Of a DNA stretch of 64,000 bases, positions 8,014 to 17,363 are shown one piece after another. The position numbers were made by a program, and so were the translations under genes. The stretch spans positions 28,045 to 92,044 of the forward strand of contig JAYSBP010000009.1 in the NCBI GenBank assembly GCA_041915365.1. The letters are read 5' to 3'. Numbering within the stretch: the first letter of the stretch is position 1; every line of letters starts with the position of its first letter. Below the pieces are notes generated by a model. That model was not told the origin of the DNA. It searched no databases and saw nothing but the letters and a program-made list of their open reading frames with translations. The stretch is from UBA6016 sp041915365 (GTDB lineage Bacteria > Campylobacterota > Campylobacteria > Campylobacterales > UBA6016).

Positions 8014-8640
8014 ATGGCAAGATATACAGGACCAGTTGAGAAACTAGAAAGAAGACTAGGCGTTAGCCTTGATATGAAAGGCGAGAGAAGACTTGCAGGC
8101 AAATCTGCGCTTGATAAGAGACCTTACGCTCCGGGTCAACACGGGCAAAGAAAAGCAAAAGTAAGCGAGTTTGGAACTCAGCTAAGAGAAAAACAAAAAA
8201 TAAAATTTATGTACGGTTTGTCTGAAAAGCAAACAAGAAGAATATACGACGAAGCTTCAAGAGCTAGCGGTAATGCTGGTGAAAACTTCGTGAAACTTCT
8301 TGAGAGAAGACTTGATAACGTAGTTTATAGAATGGGTATGGCTACTACTAGAAGATTTGCAAGACAACTTGTAAATCACGGTCATATACTAGTGGACGGT
8401 AAAAAAGTAGGAATTCCTTCTTATAGAGTAAAACCGGGTCAAAAAATTGAAGTTTGCGAAAAATCAAGAAACAACCCACAAATCATAAGAGCTATGGAGC
8501 TAACTAACCAAACAGGTATGTCTGCGTGGGTAGACGTAGATAAAGAGAAGCTATTTGGTATATTTACTAGAATTCCGGAAAGAAGTGAAGTTACTATTCC
8601 GGTTGACGAGAGACTTATCATCGAATTCTACTCAAAATAA
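8014..8640 (+). CDS. rpsD: 30S ribosomal protein S4
   Basis: A 208-residue primary 16S rRNA-binding protein with an S4 RNA-binding domain (RRLDNVVYRMGMATTRRFARQLVNHGHILVDG, seen as LERRLDNVVYRMG). The N terminus has no zinc-binding Cys cluster, so it is the C- form. Eleven bases separate it from rpsK. Confidence 0.97.
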   Translation: MARYTGPVEKLERRLGVSLDMKGERRLAGKSALDKRPYAPGQHGQRKAKVSEFGTQLREKQKIKFMYGLSEKQTRRIYDEASRASGNAGENFVKLLERRLDNVVYRMGMATTRRFARQLVNHGHILVDGKKVGIPSYRVKPGQKIEVCEKSRNNPQIIRAMELTNQTGMSAWVDVDKEKLFGIFTRIPERSEVTIPVDERLIIEFYSK

Positions 8641-8656
8641 TAGGGTGGCTTAAAGC

Positions 8657-9670
8657 ATGAAAAAAATAAAAGTATCACCTCTAATTCCAACTAACATTGA
8701 GGTTGAAAGCGAGAATAAAAACTCGGCTAAAATCTCTATTTTCCCATTTGAGACTGGGTACGCTATTACGATAGCGCACCCGCTCAAAAGACTTCTTCTA
8801 AGCTCGAGCGTCGGTTCGGCTCCTACAGCTGTCAAAATCGAGGGTGTTACTCACGAGTTTGACTATGTAAGAGGTATGCTAGAGGATGTGACAGAGTTTA
8901 TTTTGAATCTGAAAAACATTAGATTTAGCATCAAGGGCGATGCAAAAAGAGTTGTAGTTAATTACTCTTTTGCTGGGCACAGAGAGATTAAAGGCTCTGA
9001 CCTTGAAAATGATGAAGTTGAAGTCGTCAGCAAAGATTTGCACCTTGCGACTATCAACGATGACGCTACGCTAAACTTTAGTGTTGTTATCGAAAAAGGT
9101 ATGGGTTATGTGCCTAGCGAAGAGATTAGGGATTTGGTCGAGCCAAACTTTATACCTCTTGACGCATATTTTATGCCTGTAACCAAAGCTATTTACGATA
9201 TTGAAAATATGCTAGTTGAGGATAACCCTAACTATGAAAAACTTATTTTCACTATTTGTACAGATGGTCAGAGTGAAGCAGAAGCTGTATTTAGAGAAGC
9301 TGTAAAAACTCTATATGAGCAACTAAGCATATTCAACAAAGAGCTTGCAATAGGCGGCGGAGTAGCTGTTAGTGGAGTATCTGCTAAAAGTGAAAACGAT
9401 GGAGAGCTTAAAAAGCTACTTATCAGCGTAGATGACCTAAACCTATCGGCTAGAAGCCATAACTGCCTTACAAGAGCCTCAGTAAAATACCTAGGCGACT
9501 TGGTACTTATGAATGAAAAAGAGCTTGCCGAGGTTAGAAATCTAGGTAAAAAATCTCTTGATGAGATAAAAGATAAAATGGAAGAGATGGGTTATCCTGT
9601 CGGAACAGAACTTCCAGAAGAGCTTTTGGCTTCACTAAAAACGAAGCTAGCACAACTAAAGGATAGATAA
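8657..9670 (+). CDS. rpoA: DNA-directed RNA polymerase alpha subunit
   Basis: A 337-residue subunit. The N-terminal domain (about 1-230) dimerises and binds beta and beta'. The C-terminal domain holds the helix-hairpin region LNLSARSHNCLTRASVKYLGDLV and RNLGKKSLDEIKDKMEEMG, which binds UP elements and activators. The N-terminal assembly motif reads FPFETGYAITIAHPLKRLLL, an epsilon-type variant of the usual FxxGYGxTLGNxLRRxLL. Its stop overlaps the rplQ start. Confidence 0.97.
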   Translation: MKKIKVSPLIPTNIEVESENKNSAKISIFPFETGYAITIAHPLKRLLLSSSVGSAPTAVKIEGVTHEFDYVRGMLEDVTEFILNLKNIRFSIKGDAKRVVVNYSFAGHREIKGSDLENDEVEVVSKDLHLATINDDATLNFSVVIEKGMGYVPSEEIRDLVEPNFIPLDAYFMPVTKAIYDIENMLVEDNPNYEKLIFTICTDGQSEAEAVFREAVKTLYEQLSIFNKELAIGGGVAVSGVSAKSENDGELKKLLISVDDLNLSARSHNCLTRASVKYLGDLVLMNEKELAEVRNLGKKSLDEIKDKMEEMGYPVGTELPEELLASLKTKLAQLKDR

Positions 9671-10026
9671 TGAGACATAGAGTAGCACATAGAAAACTCG
9701 GTAGAACAACGTCTCACAGACTTGCTCTACTAAAAAACCTTGCAATATCACTTATACAATATGAAAAAATAGAGACGACTCTACCTAAAGCAAAAGAGTT
9801 GAAACCTTATTTCGACAAACTTGTAACAAAAGCAAAAAAAGGTGACCTAAACGCTCATAGAGCTGTTTTTGCCCTATTGCAAGACAAAGAATCAACAAAA
9901 AAACTAATGAACGAGCTTGTTCCTGCTCTAAGCGGTAGAACTAGCGGTTACACTAGTATAATCAAAATAGGCCAAAGAAAAGGTGACGCTGCTGAGATGG
10001 CGACACTTGAAATAATCAAAGGCTAA
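9670..10026 (+). CDS. rplQ: 50S ribosomal protein L17
   Basis: A 118-residue protein near the tunnel exit. MRHRVAHRKLGRTTSHRLALLKNL is the family signature (visible as KLGRTTSHRLALLKNL). Its ATG shares a base with the rpoA stop. It is the last gene of the ribosomal block and is followed by a hairpin. Confidence 0.97.
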   Translation: MRHRVAHRKLGRTTSHRLALLKNLAISLIQYEKIETTLPKAKELKPYFDKLVTKAKKGDLNAHRAVFALLQDKESTKKLMNELVPALSGRTSGYTSIIKIGQRKGDAAEMATLEIIKG

Positions 10027-10039
10027 TCTTTCAAAAATT

Positions 10040-10071
10040 GGCTTGTCCCTTGCGGACAAGCCCTTCTACTT
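10040..10071 (+). terminator. Terminator of the ribosomal/rpoA operon
   Basis: A perfect nine-base-pair stem, GGCTTGTCC and GGACAAGCC with loop CTTGC, fourteen bases after the rplQ stop. The following tract CTTCTACTTCGTT is only moderately T-rich, so termination may be partial. Confidence 0.65.
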
Positions 10072-10134
10072 CGTTAAACGACTTTTAAGCGCTAAACCAA
10101 TACATTACACCAAAAACTTAAGCAAGGTTGTCAG

Positions 10135-10431
10135 ATGGCTATCCCTTTTACAGATGAAGAATTATTACCCGCAGTCAGCAGATGTATATCAAAAATAGAG
10201 CCGATGCTCGCTCTTGATGGCGGAAGTATTAAACTTGTCGGGATTAAAGACCACGTTGTTTATGTTCAGTTGCAAGGTGCCTGCATAGGGTGTCCTAGTA
10301 GCGGTAACACATTAAAATACGGCGTTGAGAAAAAAATAAAAGAGGACATTCATCAAGAACTCGCTGTTGTTAATGTGCCGATTGGGGCTGAGGTTAATTT
10401 GGAAGAATTTATACAAGGTTTGCGAGGCTAA
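10135..10431 (+). CDS. Nfu-type iron-sulfur scaffold/carrier protein
   Basis: A 98-residue protein made of one NifU C-terminal (Nfu) domain. LDGGSIKLVGI and the CIGCPSSGNTLKYGVE motif, with its C-x2-C that holds a transferable 4Fe-4S cluster, are clear. It probably delivers clusters to cytoplasmic apo-proteins; the many Fe-S enzymes in the window are possible clients, but no specific partner is indicated. Its last base overlaps the next ATG. Confidence 0.9.
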   Translation: MAIPFTDEELLPAVSRCISKIEPMLALDGGSIKLVGIKDHVVYVQLQGACIGCPSSGNTLKYGVEKKIKEDIHQELAVVNVPIGAEVNLEEFIQGLRG

Positions 10432-11045
10432 TGAAAAAAAAAGTTTTTAAAACCCATTTGGAGAGTGCCGAGAAACATTTTGCGGCAAAAAACTACGAGA
10501 AGGCTCTTTTTGAATACTCTTTGGCGAGAGCAGAAGACCCGACAAGCCAAGATGTTAGAGTTGGTATACTGCTTTGCGATTTAGCATACGAGATGGAGAT
10601 TGAAGCTCATTCATTATTTGATTATTATATGATTGCAAAAAAAGAGAATGCGGAAAATGCTGCCGAACTTCTAGAGAAAATTATACTATCTATAGATGGT
10701 GCTTTGAGCGCAACTGCTGAGATTTTAATGCCGTCAATCAAAAATAGAATTGACTATGAAAATGCGATTTCGTATGAAGATTTCCAAGAGATAGTCAAAA
10801 AAAGAGGGGATTTTAAAAGAGCTTTTGAGGACATAATGTTTTCAACGAGAGTGGTTATATCCGAGAAAAAAGATTTTATTAACTTTTTGGATGCCCTTGT
10901 GATGAGCGGTTTTAACGACATGGCCCTAAACTATCTTGAGAGTGCAAGTGCGATATTTCCTTCTAGCAAAAAAATTAGAGAGCTTTTTGACAAGCTAAGC
11001 CAACAAAGAGAACCTAGTGAAACTAAAACTCCCAAAAAACTCTGA
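10431..11045 (+). CDS. TPR-like protein of unknown function
   Basis: A 204-residue, mostly alpha-helical soluble protein. Residues 8-45 (HLESAEKHFAAKNYEKALFEYSLAR) look like one tetratricopeptide unit, and the region from about 155 (NDMALNYLESASAIFPSSKKIRELFDKL) like another. There is no signal peptide or membrane segment. It is coupled to the Nfu gene by a one-base overlap and overlaps murE by 29 bases; the same position is occupied by a similar gene in other Campylobacterota. Function unknown. Confidence 0.85.
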   Translation: MKKKVFKTHLESAEKHFAAKNYEKALFEYSLARAEDPTSQDVRVGILLCDLAYEMEIEAHSLFDYYMIAKKENAENAAELLEKIILSIDGALSATAEILMPSIKNRIDYENAISYEDFQEIVKKRGDFKRAFEDIMFSTRVVISEKKDFINFLDALVMSGFNDMALNYLESASAIFPSSKKIRELFDKLSQQREPSETKTPKKL

Positions 11046-12339
11046 TCTTCAAGCCTCATGCATAAGCGATAATTCCGCGGAGTGCGACGAAGAAACCGCC
11101 TTTTTGATTACCCCGCTTTCTGTCAAGTATATTGACGATGCAAAATCAAAGGGCGTATCTGTATTTGTGAGCGCAAATGAGCTAAAAGATATTTTTGATT
11201 TATCTTCCATAAAAATAATAGGTATTACCGGAACCAATGGCAAGACTACAACCGCCGCCGCAATATATTCATTGTTGCTTGATAGTGGGAAAAAAGTTGC
11301 GCTTCAAGGAACAAGGGGTTTTTTTGCTAATGAAGAGAGATTGGAGGAGAAATCACTTACAACCCCCATGCAACTGAATATTTTTGCGAATATTTTGGAT
11401 GCGATAGACAGAGGGTGTGAATACTTCGTAATGGAGGTAAGCTCTCATGCCATAGCTCAAAAGCGGATTGAGGGGCTTAGTTTTGCGCTTAAGATAATTA
11501 CGAATATCACTCAAGACCATTTAGATTTTCATAAAACTTTTGAAAACTATCGTGATACTAAAAATGAATTTGTGTGCGATGACTCATTGAAGCTTATCAA
11601 TATTGACGATGAAAATATAGCCTACAACCAAAAGAATGCCAAGACATATGGACTTGAAAAGCATGCTGACTATAAGATTGGCGCATATTCATTGAATGAG
11701 GGCATTTTCGCTGTTTTGGAAAACGACAACAAACCATTTTCTTTTCACGCTTCAATGGCCGGTGTGTTCAATATTTATAACCTAACGGCTGCGATTGCGG
11801 CGGTGCATTTACTTACCAACGACGATTTGGAAGTCATAACGGAGAATATAGAGAATTTTGGCGGTGTCGGTGGCAGAATGGAGATGGTTAGTACAAATCC
11901 GTTTATCGTAGTTGATTTTGCACACACCCCTGACGGTATAGCAAAAGTCCTTGAGGCACTCGGCGGCTCAAAGATAACGGTTGTATTCGGTGCCGGCGGC
12001 GATAGAGATGCAAGTAAAAGACCTTTGATGGGCAAAGAAGCAGCTCTTAGGGCGGCAAAGCTCGTAGTAACAAGCGATAATCCTAGAAGTGAAAATCCAA
12101 GCGATATTATCGGTGATATTTTGGGTGGTATTGACGACAAATCGAAAGTATATGTAGTGGAAGATAGATATGAGGCTATCAAAAAAGCAATAATGGAACA
12201 ACAAGAGGGCGAGATTGTGGCGATACTGGGCAAGGGTGACGAGACAAGCCAGATTTTTGCAGATAAGACAATTCATTTTGACGATAGAGAAGTTGCCAAA
12301 GAGATTCTTGCAAATAAAAATAGCTCCAAAAATATTTAA
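11017..12339 (+). CDS. murE: UDP-N-acetylmuramoyl-tripeptide synthetase (meso-DAP adding)
   Basis: Adds the third residue to the peptidoglycan stem peptide in the cytoplasm. The ATP loop GITGTNGKTTTAAAI, the HxHxR-region ITQDHLDFH, and DNPRSENP are present. DNPR is the motif that selects meso-diaminopimelate rather than lysine. At 440 residues it is shorter than E. coli MurE (about 495), as is usual in epsilons, because the N-terminal UDP-binding domain is reduced. It starts with GTG inside the end of the preceding gene. Confidence 0.96.
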   Translation: MKLKLPKNSDLQASCISDNSAECDEETAFLITPLSVKYIDDAKSKGVSVFVSANELKDIFDLSSIKIIGITGTNGKTTTAAAIYSLLLDSGKKVALQGTRGFFANEERLEEKSLTTPMQLNIFANILDAIDRGCEYFVMEVSSHAIAQKRIEGLSFALKIITNITQDHLDFHKTFENYRDTKNEFVCDDSLKLINIDDENIAYNQKNAKTYGLEKHADYKIGAYSLNEGIFAVLENDNKPFSFHASMAGVFNIYNLTAAIAAVHLLTNDDLEVITENIENFGGVGGRMEMVSTNPFIVVDFAHTPDGIAKVLEALGGSKITVVFGAGGDRDASKRPLMGKEAALRAAKLVVTSDNPRSENPSDIIGDILGGIDDKSKVYVVEDRYEAIKKAIMEQQEGEIVAILGKGDETSQIFADKTIHFDDREVAKEILANKNSSKNI

Positions 12340-12407
12340 GACTTAATTTATCCCATTTAAAAACTTTCTTTAGTAAAATAACGAAAAATATAATCAAGGA
12401 GTCAGAA

Positions 12408-12788
12408 ATGGCAGGCATTCCACAACCAGCTTTTTATCTATTTATGTGTCAAGTTGAAAGACCGGAAGGTTTCCCAAAAGGCTCATGTATCAAGCCTCAC
12501 AACAGAGATATTTTCGGCTATCTAAGCGAAGCTCTTATGAGAAGCGGCGTAATAGGCACAGTAGTGCCGGTACAGAGCGGTTGTCAAAATAGATGTAACC
12601 TCGGTCCAGTAATGATGGTAGAGCCTGGACACACTATGTATGTCGGTCTGACTAAAGAAAAAATTGATAAAATTATAAAAGAACATATCATAGGCGGAAG
12701 CGTTGTTGAAGAGTATGTAATCCCGAAAGAGATGTGGGCGGACGCTATTAGTCCTGAACAAATGAGAAAAATGGCTGGAGTCAGTTAA
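12408..12788 (+). CDS. Thioredoxin-like [2Fe-2S] ferredoxin
   Basis: A 126-residue soluble protein with four Cys in the pattern of Shethna-type thioredoxin-fold ferredoxins: Cys14, Cys27 (KGSC), and a CQNRC pair followed by NLGPVMMVEPG. It is an electron carrier; the donor and acceptor cannot be deduced. AAGGAG lies six bases ahead of the ATG. It precedes panD with a five-base gap. Confidence 0.88.
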   Translation: MAGIPQPAFYLFMCQVERPEGFPKGSCIKPHNRDIFGYLSEALMRSGVIGTVVPVQSGCQNRCNLGPVMMVEPGHTMYVGLTKEKIDKIIKEHIIGGSVVEEYVIPKEMWADAISPEQMRKMAGVS

Positions 12789-12793
12789 AAATT

Positions 12794-13159
12794 ATGCGAA
12801 TCGATATGCTTTACTCAAAAATCCATAGGGCGACGGTAACAGATGCAAACCTTAATTACGTCGGCTCTATCACAATAGATAGGGAGCTAATGGACGCCGC
12901 CAAAATGAGAGTGGGGCAAAAAGTAGAGATACTAAACATCAATAACGGTGAGAGATTTTCTACTTATGTTATTGAAGGCGAAAGAGGCAAGCGTGATATG
13001 TGCTTAAACGGTGCCGCAGCTAGAAAAGTGCATGTAGGCGACAAAATTATAGTAGTCGCTTACGCCTCTTTTGAGGAAGAAGAGCTAAAAAATTATGCCC
13101 CAGCGATAGTTATAGTAGACGATAAAAATGACATCGTAGAGATAGGGAGTGGGCTTTAA
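12794..13159 (+). CDS. panD: Aspartate 1-decarboxylase proenzyme
   Basis: Makes beta-alanine for pantothenate and coenzyme A. The Gly24-Ser25 self-cleavage site that generates the pyruvoyl cofactor is present (NYVGSITID), as is the GAAARKVHVGD segment. 121 residues is normal. The final base overlaps the ybaB start. Confidence 0.97.
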   Translation: MRIDMLYSKIHRATVTDANLNYVGSITIDRELMDAAKMRVGQKVEILNINNGERFSTYVIEGERGKRDMCLNGAAARKVHVGDKIIVVAYASFEEEELKNYAPAIVIVDDKNDIVEIGSGL

Positions 13160-13476
13160 TGTTTGAAGGTTTTGATATGTCAAAACTGGGTGGCATGATA
13201 GAAGAGGCTCAAAAAAAAGCAAAAGAGTTGGAGGAAAAAAGTTCTTCCCTTAGTTTCACGGCAAAAAGCGGCGGTGGAATGGTATCCGCAACCGTTAATG
13301 GCAAGTTTGAAGTCCTTGATATTACGATTGACGATTCTTTGTTGGAAGACAAAGAGTCGCTCCAAATACTTTTGATGAGCGCAATCAACGACGCCATCAA
13401 ATCAGCCATAGAAAACCAAAAAAATGATGCAATGTCAATGCTTGGCGGCTTTAATCCATTTGCAAAAAACGGTTAA
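13159..13476 (+). CDS. YbaB/EbfC family nucleoid-associated protein
   Basis: A 105-residue DNA-binding dimer. The N-terminal helix rich in Lys and Glu (MIEEAQKKAKELEEKS) and the strand GGGMVSATVNGKFEVLDI are family features. It overlaps panD by one base and is eight bases from ispA. Confidence 0.93.
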   Translation: MFEGFDMSKLGGMIEEAQKKAKELEEKSSSLSFTAKSGGGMVSATVNGKFEVLDITIDDSLLEDKESLQILLMSAINDAIKSAIENQKNDAMSMLGGFNPFAKNG

Positions 13477-13484
13477 TAGCCGTT

Positions 13485-14342
13485 ATGTTAGCAGAGTTTG
13501 AAGACTATCTAAAAAATAATCCAATAAAAGTTGACTCCTTCCACCCCTCTTTTGAAGATACCATAAATAAAATGCTAAACGTTGGCGGCAAGAGATTTCG
13601 TCCGCTTTTGATGCTCTCTGTCGTTGATGCGCTTGATGATAGAATGCTAAAAAATACCTATGAGCCGGCCTTGGCCGTAGAGTGCCTTCACACATACTCT
13701 CTTATTCATGATGATTTACCGTGCATGGATGACTCGCCGCTTAGACGTGGGCATCCGACTTTGCATACTATTTATGGTGATGCGGCCGCCGTTCTTGCCG
13801 GAGACGCTCTGAATACGCATGCCTTTTATCTAATTTCAAACTCAAAGCTAAGTAGTGATGTTAAGGTAGAGCTCATTAGGCTTTTGAGTCGTGACGGCGG
13901 GACTTACGGAATGGTGCTTGGTCAAGCTATTGATTTGTTTTTTGAGAAAAAGAGACTCTCGCTTGATGAGCTAAGGTTTTTGCATGTTCATAAAACGGCG
14001 AAACTTATCGCGGCTTCGCTTGCTATGGGTGCAGTAATAGGTGGGGCAAATGTCGGGCTTATCGGTAAGCTGTATGGTTTTGGAATCAAGCTAGGGCTTT
14101 TTTTTCAAGTGCGAGATGATCTTTTGGATGCACTCTCTAGCGAAGAAAAAGAGGGCAAGAAAGTACAAAACGACGGCTTCAAAAATAGTTTTGTCAATCT
14201 GCTTGGTATAGATGGGGCTAAGAGTGAATTTGAGAGTTTAAAAAACGAGCTTACGTCTGAGATAAAGACATTTGAGTCGAAACTTTCAACTGCACTTTTT
14301 GCTGTATGCGATAGATATTTTAAAGAAGATTTTGGAGGATAA
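13485..14342 (+). CDS. ispA: Polyprenyl (farnesyl) diphosphate synthase
   Basis: Condenses isopentenyl diphosphate units for quinone and undecaprenyl synthesis. The first aspartate-rich motif DDLPCMDD and the second, QVRDDLLD, bind Mg-diphosphate. GGKRFRPLL is the substrate-binding segment. 285 residues fits a short-chain (C15) enzyme. It is followed six bases later by tkt, as in Campylobacter. Confidence 0.94.
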   Translation: MLAEFEDYLKNNPIKVDSFHPSFEDTINKMLNVGGKRFRPLLMLSVVDALDDRMLKNTYEPALAVECLHTYSLIHDDLPCMDDSPLRRGHPTLHTIYGDAAAVLAGDALNTHAFYLISNSKLSSDVKVELIRLLSRDGGTYGMVLGQAIDLFFEKKRLSLDELRFLHVHKTAKLIAASLAMGAVIGGANVGLIGKLYGFGIKLGLFFQVRDDLLDALSSEEKEGKKVQNDGFKNSFVNLLGIDGAKSEFESLKNELTSEIKTFESKLSTALFAVCDRYFKEDFGG

Positions 14343-14348
14343 TAAATT

Positions 14349-16289
14349 ATGCCAGGTACTACGATGCTAAAAAAAATGTCTGATACTATAAAGTTTTTGG
14401 CTTGCGATATGGTTCAAGCCGCTAATTCGGGACACCCTGGGATGCCGATGGGTTTATCTGATATTATGAGTGTTTTCAACTCGTTTTACAAGCATAATCC
14501 GGCTAATCCGAAATGGCTCAACAGGGATAGAGTGGTTTTCTCGGGCGGGCATGGTAGCTCACTAATTTATTCTTTGCTTCATCTTTGGGGATATGATGTC
14601 TCTTTGGATGACCTTAAGAACTTTAGACAGCTCCATTCAAAGACTCCAGGGCATCCGGAATACGGTCACACTTCCGGTGTTGAGGTAACCACTGGGCCTC
14701 TTGGTCAGGGATTTGCCAATGCCGTCGGTTTTGCCTTTGCTTCCGCATACGCCGCACATCTACTCAATACCCCAACGGCAAAAGTGATAGATCATAAAGT
14801 CTATTGTTTTTGCGGTGATGGCGACCTAGAGGAGGGCATCAGCTATGAGGCGGCAAGCCTTGCTGGGCATCACGCTCTTTCAAATCTAGTTGTCGTATAT
14901 GATAGTAACAATATCACTATCGAAGGCGAAGCGACGATTGCTCTATCTGAAAATATCAGAGGCAGATTTGAGTCTCAGGGGTGGACCGTGCTTGAGATAA
15001 ATGGGCATGATTATACCGAGATTGAAAATGCGTTTAGCGAAGCTGTAAGCGGCAAATCGGGCAAGCCTACTCTTATAATAGCAAAAACAAAAATTGCAAA
15101 AGGGGCTGCGACGCTGGAGGGCTCACACCATACACACGGAGCACCTCTAGGCGAAGAAGAGATAAAAGCATCAAAAAGCGCAGCAGGATTTGACGCTGAG
15201 GCAAAATTTAATATCCCAGAAGATGTGTTGCTTAGATTTAGATGCGCAAAAGAGAAGGGTGAGTTAGAAGAGAAGCTATGGAATAAAATGCTTCTTGAGC
15301 TTCCGGAGAGAGAAAAAAATGATTATCTTGAGGCACTGCTAAATCCTGACTTTAGAGAAGTTGTATATCCTGAGTTTGAGATAGGCTCAAAAGTAGCCAC
15401 AAGGGATTCAAACGGCAAAATACTAAATGCGATAGCAAAAGCATACCCTGGTTTTATTGGTGGAAGTGCAGACTTATCTCCATCGAACAAAACGGAGCTA
15501 AATGGGCTAGGGGACTTCCCAAGAGGTAGAAATATCAGATTCGGTATCCGTGAGCACGCTATGGGTGCGATTACAAATGCTATCTCGTTGTACGGGTTAT
15601 TTAGACCATTTTGTGCGACATTTTTTGTATTCTCTGACTATCTTAAGCCGTCAGTTAGGGTTGCGGCTCTAATGGGAGCAAGAGAGCATTTCGTATTTAC
15701 GCACGATAGTATCGGCGTGGGTGAAGACGGCCCTACACATCAACCGATAGAACACCTAAGCTCGCTAAGAGCACTTCCAAATCTCTATGTATTTAGACCG
15801 TGTGACGCAAACGAGAATATATCATCTTGGAAGACAGCTCTAAATCTAAATGCCCCTAGTGCTTTCGTATGTTCAAGACAGGGGCTTGAAACACTTGAAA
15901 TCAGTAAAAACGTAGACATTTCAAAAGGTGCTTACAAGGTTGTTGAAAAAGCCGGCTCAAAAGTCACTCTAATGGCTAGCGGAAGCGAAGTTCATACGGC
16001 GATTGCAGCGGCAAAATTGCTAGAGGGAGAAGGTATAGCGACAAGCGTTGTGAGCGTACCTTGTTTTGATTTGCTTGTAGAAGCCGGCAAAGAGTATCAA
16101 AAAGCTTTGCTTGGCGATACGAAAGTCGTAGCCGTTGAGGCGGCTAGTGGGCAAGAGTGGTACAGATTTGCCGACGATGTGGTGTGTATGGAGAGCTTCG
16201 GTGCAAGCGGCAAAGACTCTTTGCTATTTAAAGAGTTTGGTTTTACGGCTGAAAACGTCGCATCTCGTGCAAAAAGTTTGTTGTCGTAA
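14349..16289 (+). CDS. tkt: Transketolase
   Basis: A 646-residue thiamine-diphosphate enzyme of the non-oxidative pentose phosphate pathway. The ThDP motif begins CGDGDLEEGISYEAASLAGH, and the pyrimidine-domain Glu lies in FGIREHAMGA; LPNLYVFRPCDANE is also typical. An in-frame ATG at 14364 matches the N terminus of some homologues, but GGAGG favours 14349. With gap downstream it forms a small central-carbon cluster. Confidence 0.96.
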   Translation: MPGTTMLKKMSDTIKFLACDMVQAANSGHPGMPMGLSDIMSVFNSFYKHNPANPKWLNRDRVVFSGGHGSSLIYSLLHLWGYDVSLDDLKNFRQLHSKTPGHPEYGHTSGVEVTTGPLGQGFANAVGFAFASAYAAHLLNTPTAKVIDHKVYCFCGDGDLEEGISYEAASLAGHHALSNLVVVYDSNNITIEGEATIALSENIRGRFESQGWTVLEINGHDYTEIENAFSEAVSGKSGKPTLIIAKTKIAKGAATLEGSHHTHGAPLGEEEIKASKSAAGFDAEAKFNIPEDVLLRFRCAKEKGELEEKLWNKMLLELPEREKNDYLEALLNPDFREVVYPEFEIGSKVATRDSNGKILNAIAKAYPGFIGGSADLSPSNKTELNGLGDFPRGRNIRFGIREHAMGAITNAISLYGLFRPFCATFFVFSDYLKPSVRVAALMGAREHFVFTHDSIGVGEDGPTHQPIEHLSSLRALPNLYVFRPCDANENISSWKTALNLNAPSAFVCSRQGLETLEISKNVDISKGAYKVVEKAGSKVTLMASGSEVHTAIAAAKLLEGEGIATSVVSVPCFDLLVEAGKEYQKALLGDTKVVAVEAASGQEWYRFADDVVCMESFGASGKDSLLFKEFGFTAENVASRAKSLLS

Positions 16290-16309
16290 CGCTTTGGCAA
16301 ACAAAGTTT

Positions 16310-16318
16310 TGTTACAAT
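16310..16318 (+). promoter_or_regulatory. Candidate promoter of gap
   Basis: TGTTACAAT matches an extended -10 (TGn-TACAAT) in the 56-base tkt-gap spacer, followed by AAGGGGA before the ATG. No clear -35 is seen. It would allow gap to be expressed apart from tkt. Confidence 0.45.
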
Positions 16319-16345
16319 CAAGTAAATTACCGATAAGGGGATAAT

Positions 16346-17338
16346 ATGGCTTTGAAAGTTGCTATTAACGGTTTTGGAAGAATAGGCAGATGCGTGGCTA
16401 GAGTAATAGCCAATAGGAGTGATATAGAGCTTGTAGCGATAAACGACCTAGCGGACATCGAAGAGCTAGCGTATTTGATGAGATATGACACAATTCACGG
16501 TAAGTTTAATCAGGACGTTGTTGTGGATAACGGCAATCTAATCATCGGCGGTAAAACTGTAAAAGTATTTAGCGAAAAAGACCCTGCAGCTCTTAGGTTT
16601 GCAGATGTTGGCGCCGAGATAATGCTTGAGTGTACTGGGTTATTTTTGGAGCAAGCAAAAGTACAATCGCACCTAGATAACGGAATCAAAAAAGTTATAT
16701 TTTCTGCTCCCGCAAAAGACGATACACCTACGTTTGTTTTGGGCGTAAATGACAGTGCATACAACGGCGAGAAGATTATCTCAAATGCGTCTTGTACGAC
16801 AAACTGCCTTGCACCAATGGTAAAAGTCCTTGATGATGCGTTTGGTATCGAAAACGGTCTTATGACGACTATCCACTCATATACAAATGACCAAGCGATT
16901 CTTGACATTATCCACAAAAAAGAGAGAAGAAGAGGTAGGGCTGGTGCGGCAAATATCATCCCTACGACTACGGGTGCGGCAAAAGCTATCGGCCTAGTGC
17001 TTCCACACCTAAAAGGCAAGCTAGACGGTCTATCTGTCAGGGTTCCAACTCCTGACGTATCTATGACGGATCTATCTGCAACGCTTAAAAAACCTGCGAC
17101 GGCAGCAGAGATAAACGAACTTTTCAGAGAAGCCGCAAAAGGCGCATTCAAAAATATCATAACCGTGGACGATGAGAAGAGAGTTTCTATGGACTTTAGA
17201 ACGGATCCATCAAGCTGTATATTCGTAACAGACACGACAAAAGTTATCGGCAATACGATAAAAGTAATGGCATGGTATGACAACGAGTGGGGTTATTCAA
17301 ACAGACTAGTAGATATGGCTGTTAGAATCGGCGCATAA
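16346..17338 (+). CDS. gap: Glyceraldehyde-3-phosphate dehydrogenase, type I
   Basis: A 330-residue enzyme of glycolysis and gluconeogenesis. The N-terminal GFGRIGR dinucleotide loop and the active-site SNASCTTNC with its nucleophilic Cys are present, as are RVPTPDVSMTDL and WYDNEWGYSNR. The Asp in NDLAD at the end of the second strand suggests NAD preference. It ends in convergence with the beta-lactamase-fold gene. Confidence 0.97.
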   Translation: MALKVAINGFGRIGRCVARVIANRSDIELVAINDLADIEELAYLMRYDTIHGKFNQDVVVDNGNLIIGGKTVKVFSEKDPAALRFADVGAEIMLECTGLFLEQAKVQSHLDNGIKKVIFSAPAKDDTPTFVLGVNDSAYNGEKIISNASCTTNCLAPMVKVLDDAFGIENGLMTTIHSYTNDQAILDIIHKKERRRGRAGAANIIPTTTGAAKAIGLVLPHLKGKLDGLSVRVPTPDVSMTDLSATLKKPATAAEINELFREAAKGAFKNIITVDDEKRVSMDFRTDPSSCIFVTDTTKVIGNTIKVMAWYDNEWGYSNRLVDMAVRIGA

Positions 17339-17343
17339 ATATC

Positions 17344-17363
17344 GGAGTAGGTTTTCCTACTCC
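17344..17363. terminator. Hairpin between convergent gap and the minus-strand hydrolase
   Basis: A perfect eight-pair stem, GGAGTAGG / CCTACTCC with loop TTTT, starting five bases after the gap stop and overlapping the last codons of the opposing gene. There is no long T-tract on either side, so it may be a weak bidirectional terminator or a 3'-end protecting structure. Confidence 0.5.

Noticed and set aside
16510..17283. A 257-codon minus-strand frame over gap
   Set aside because: Antisense shadow of a highly conserved gene with a strong codon bias; no ribosome binding site or domain.
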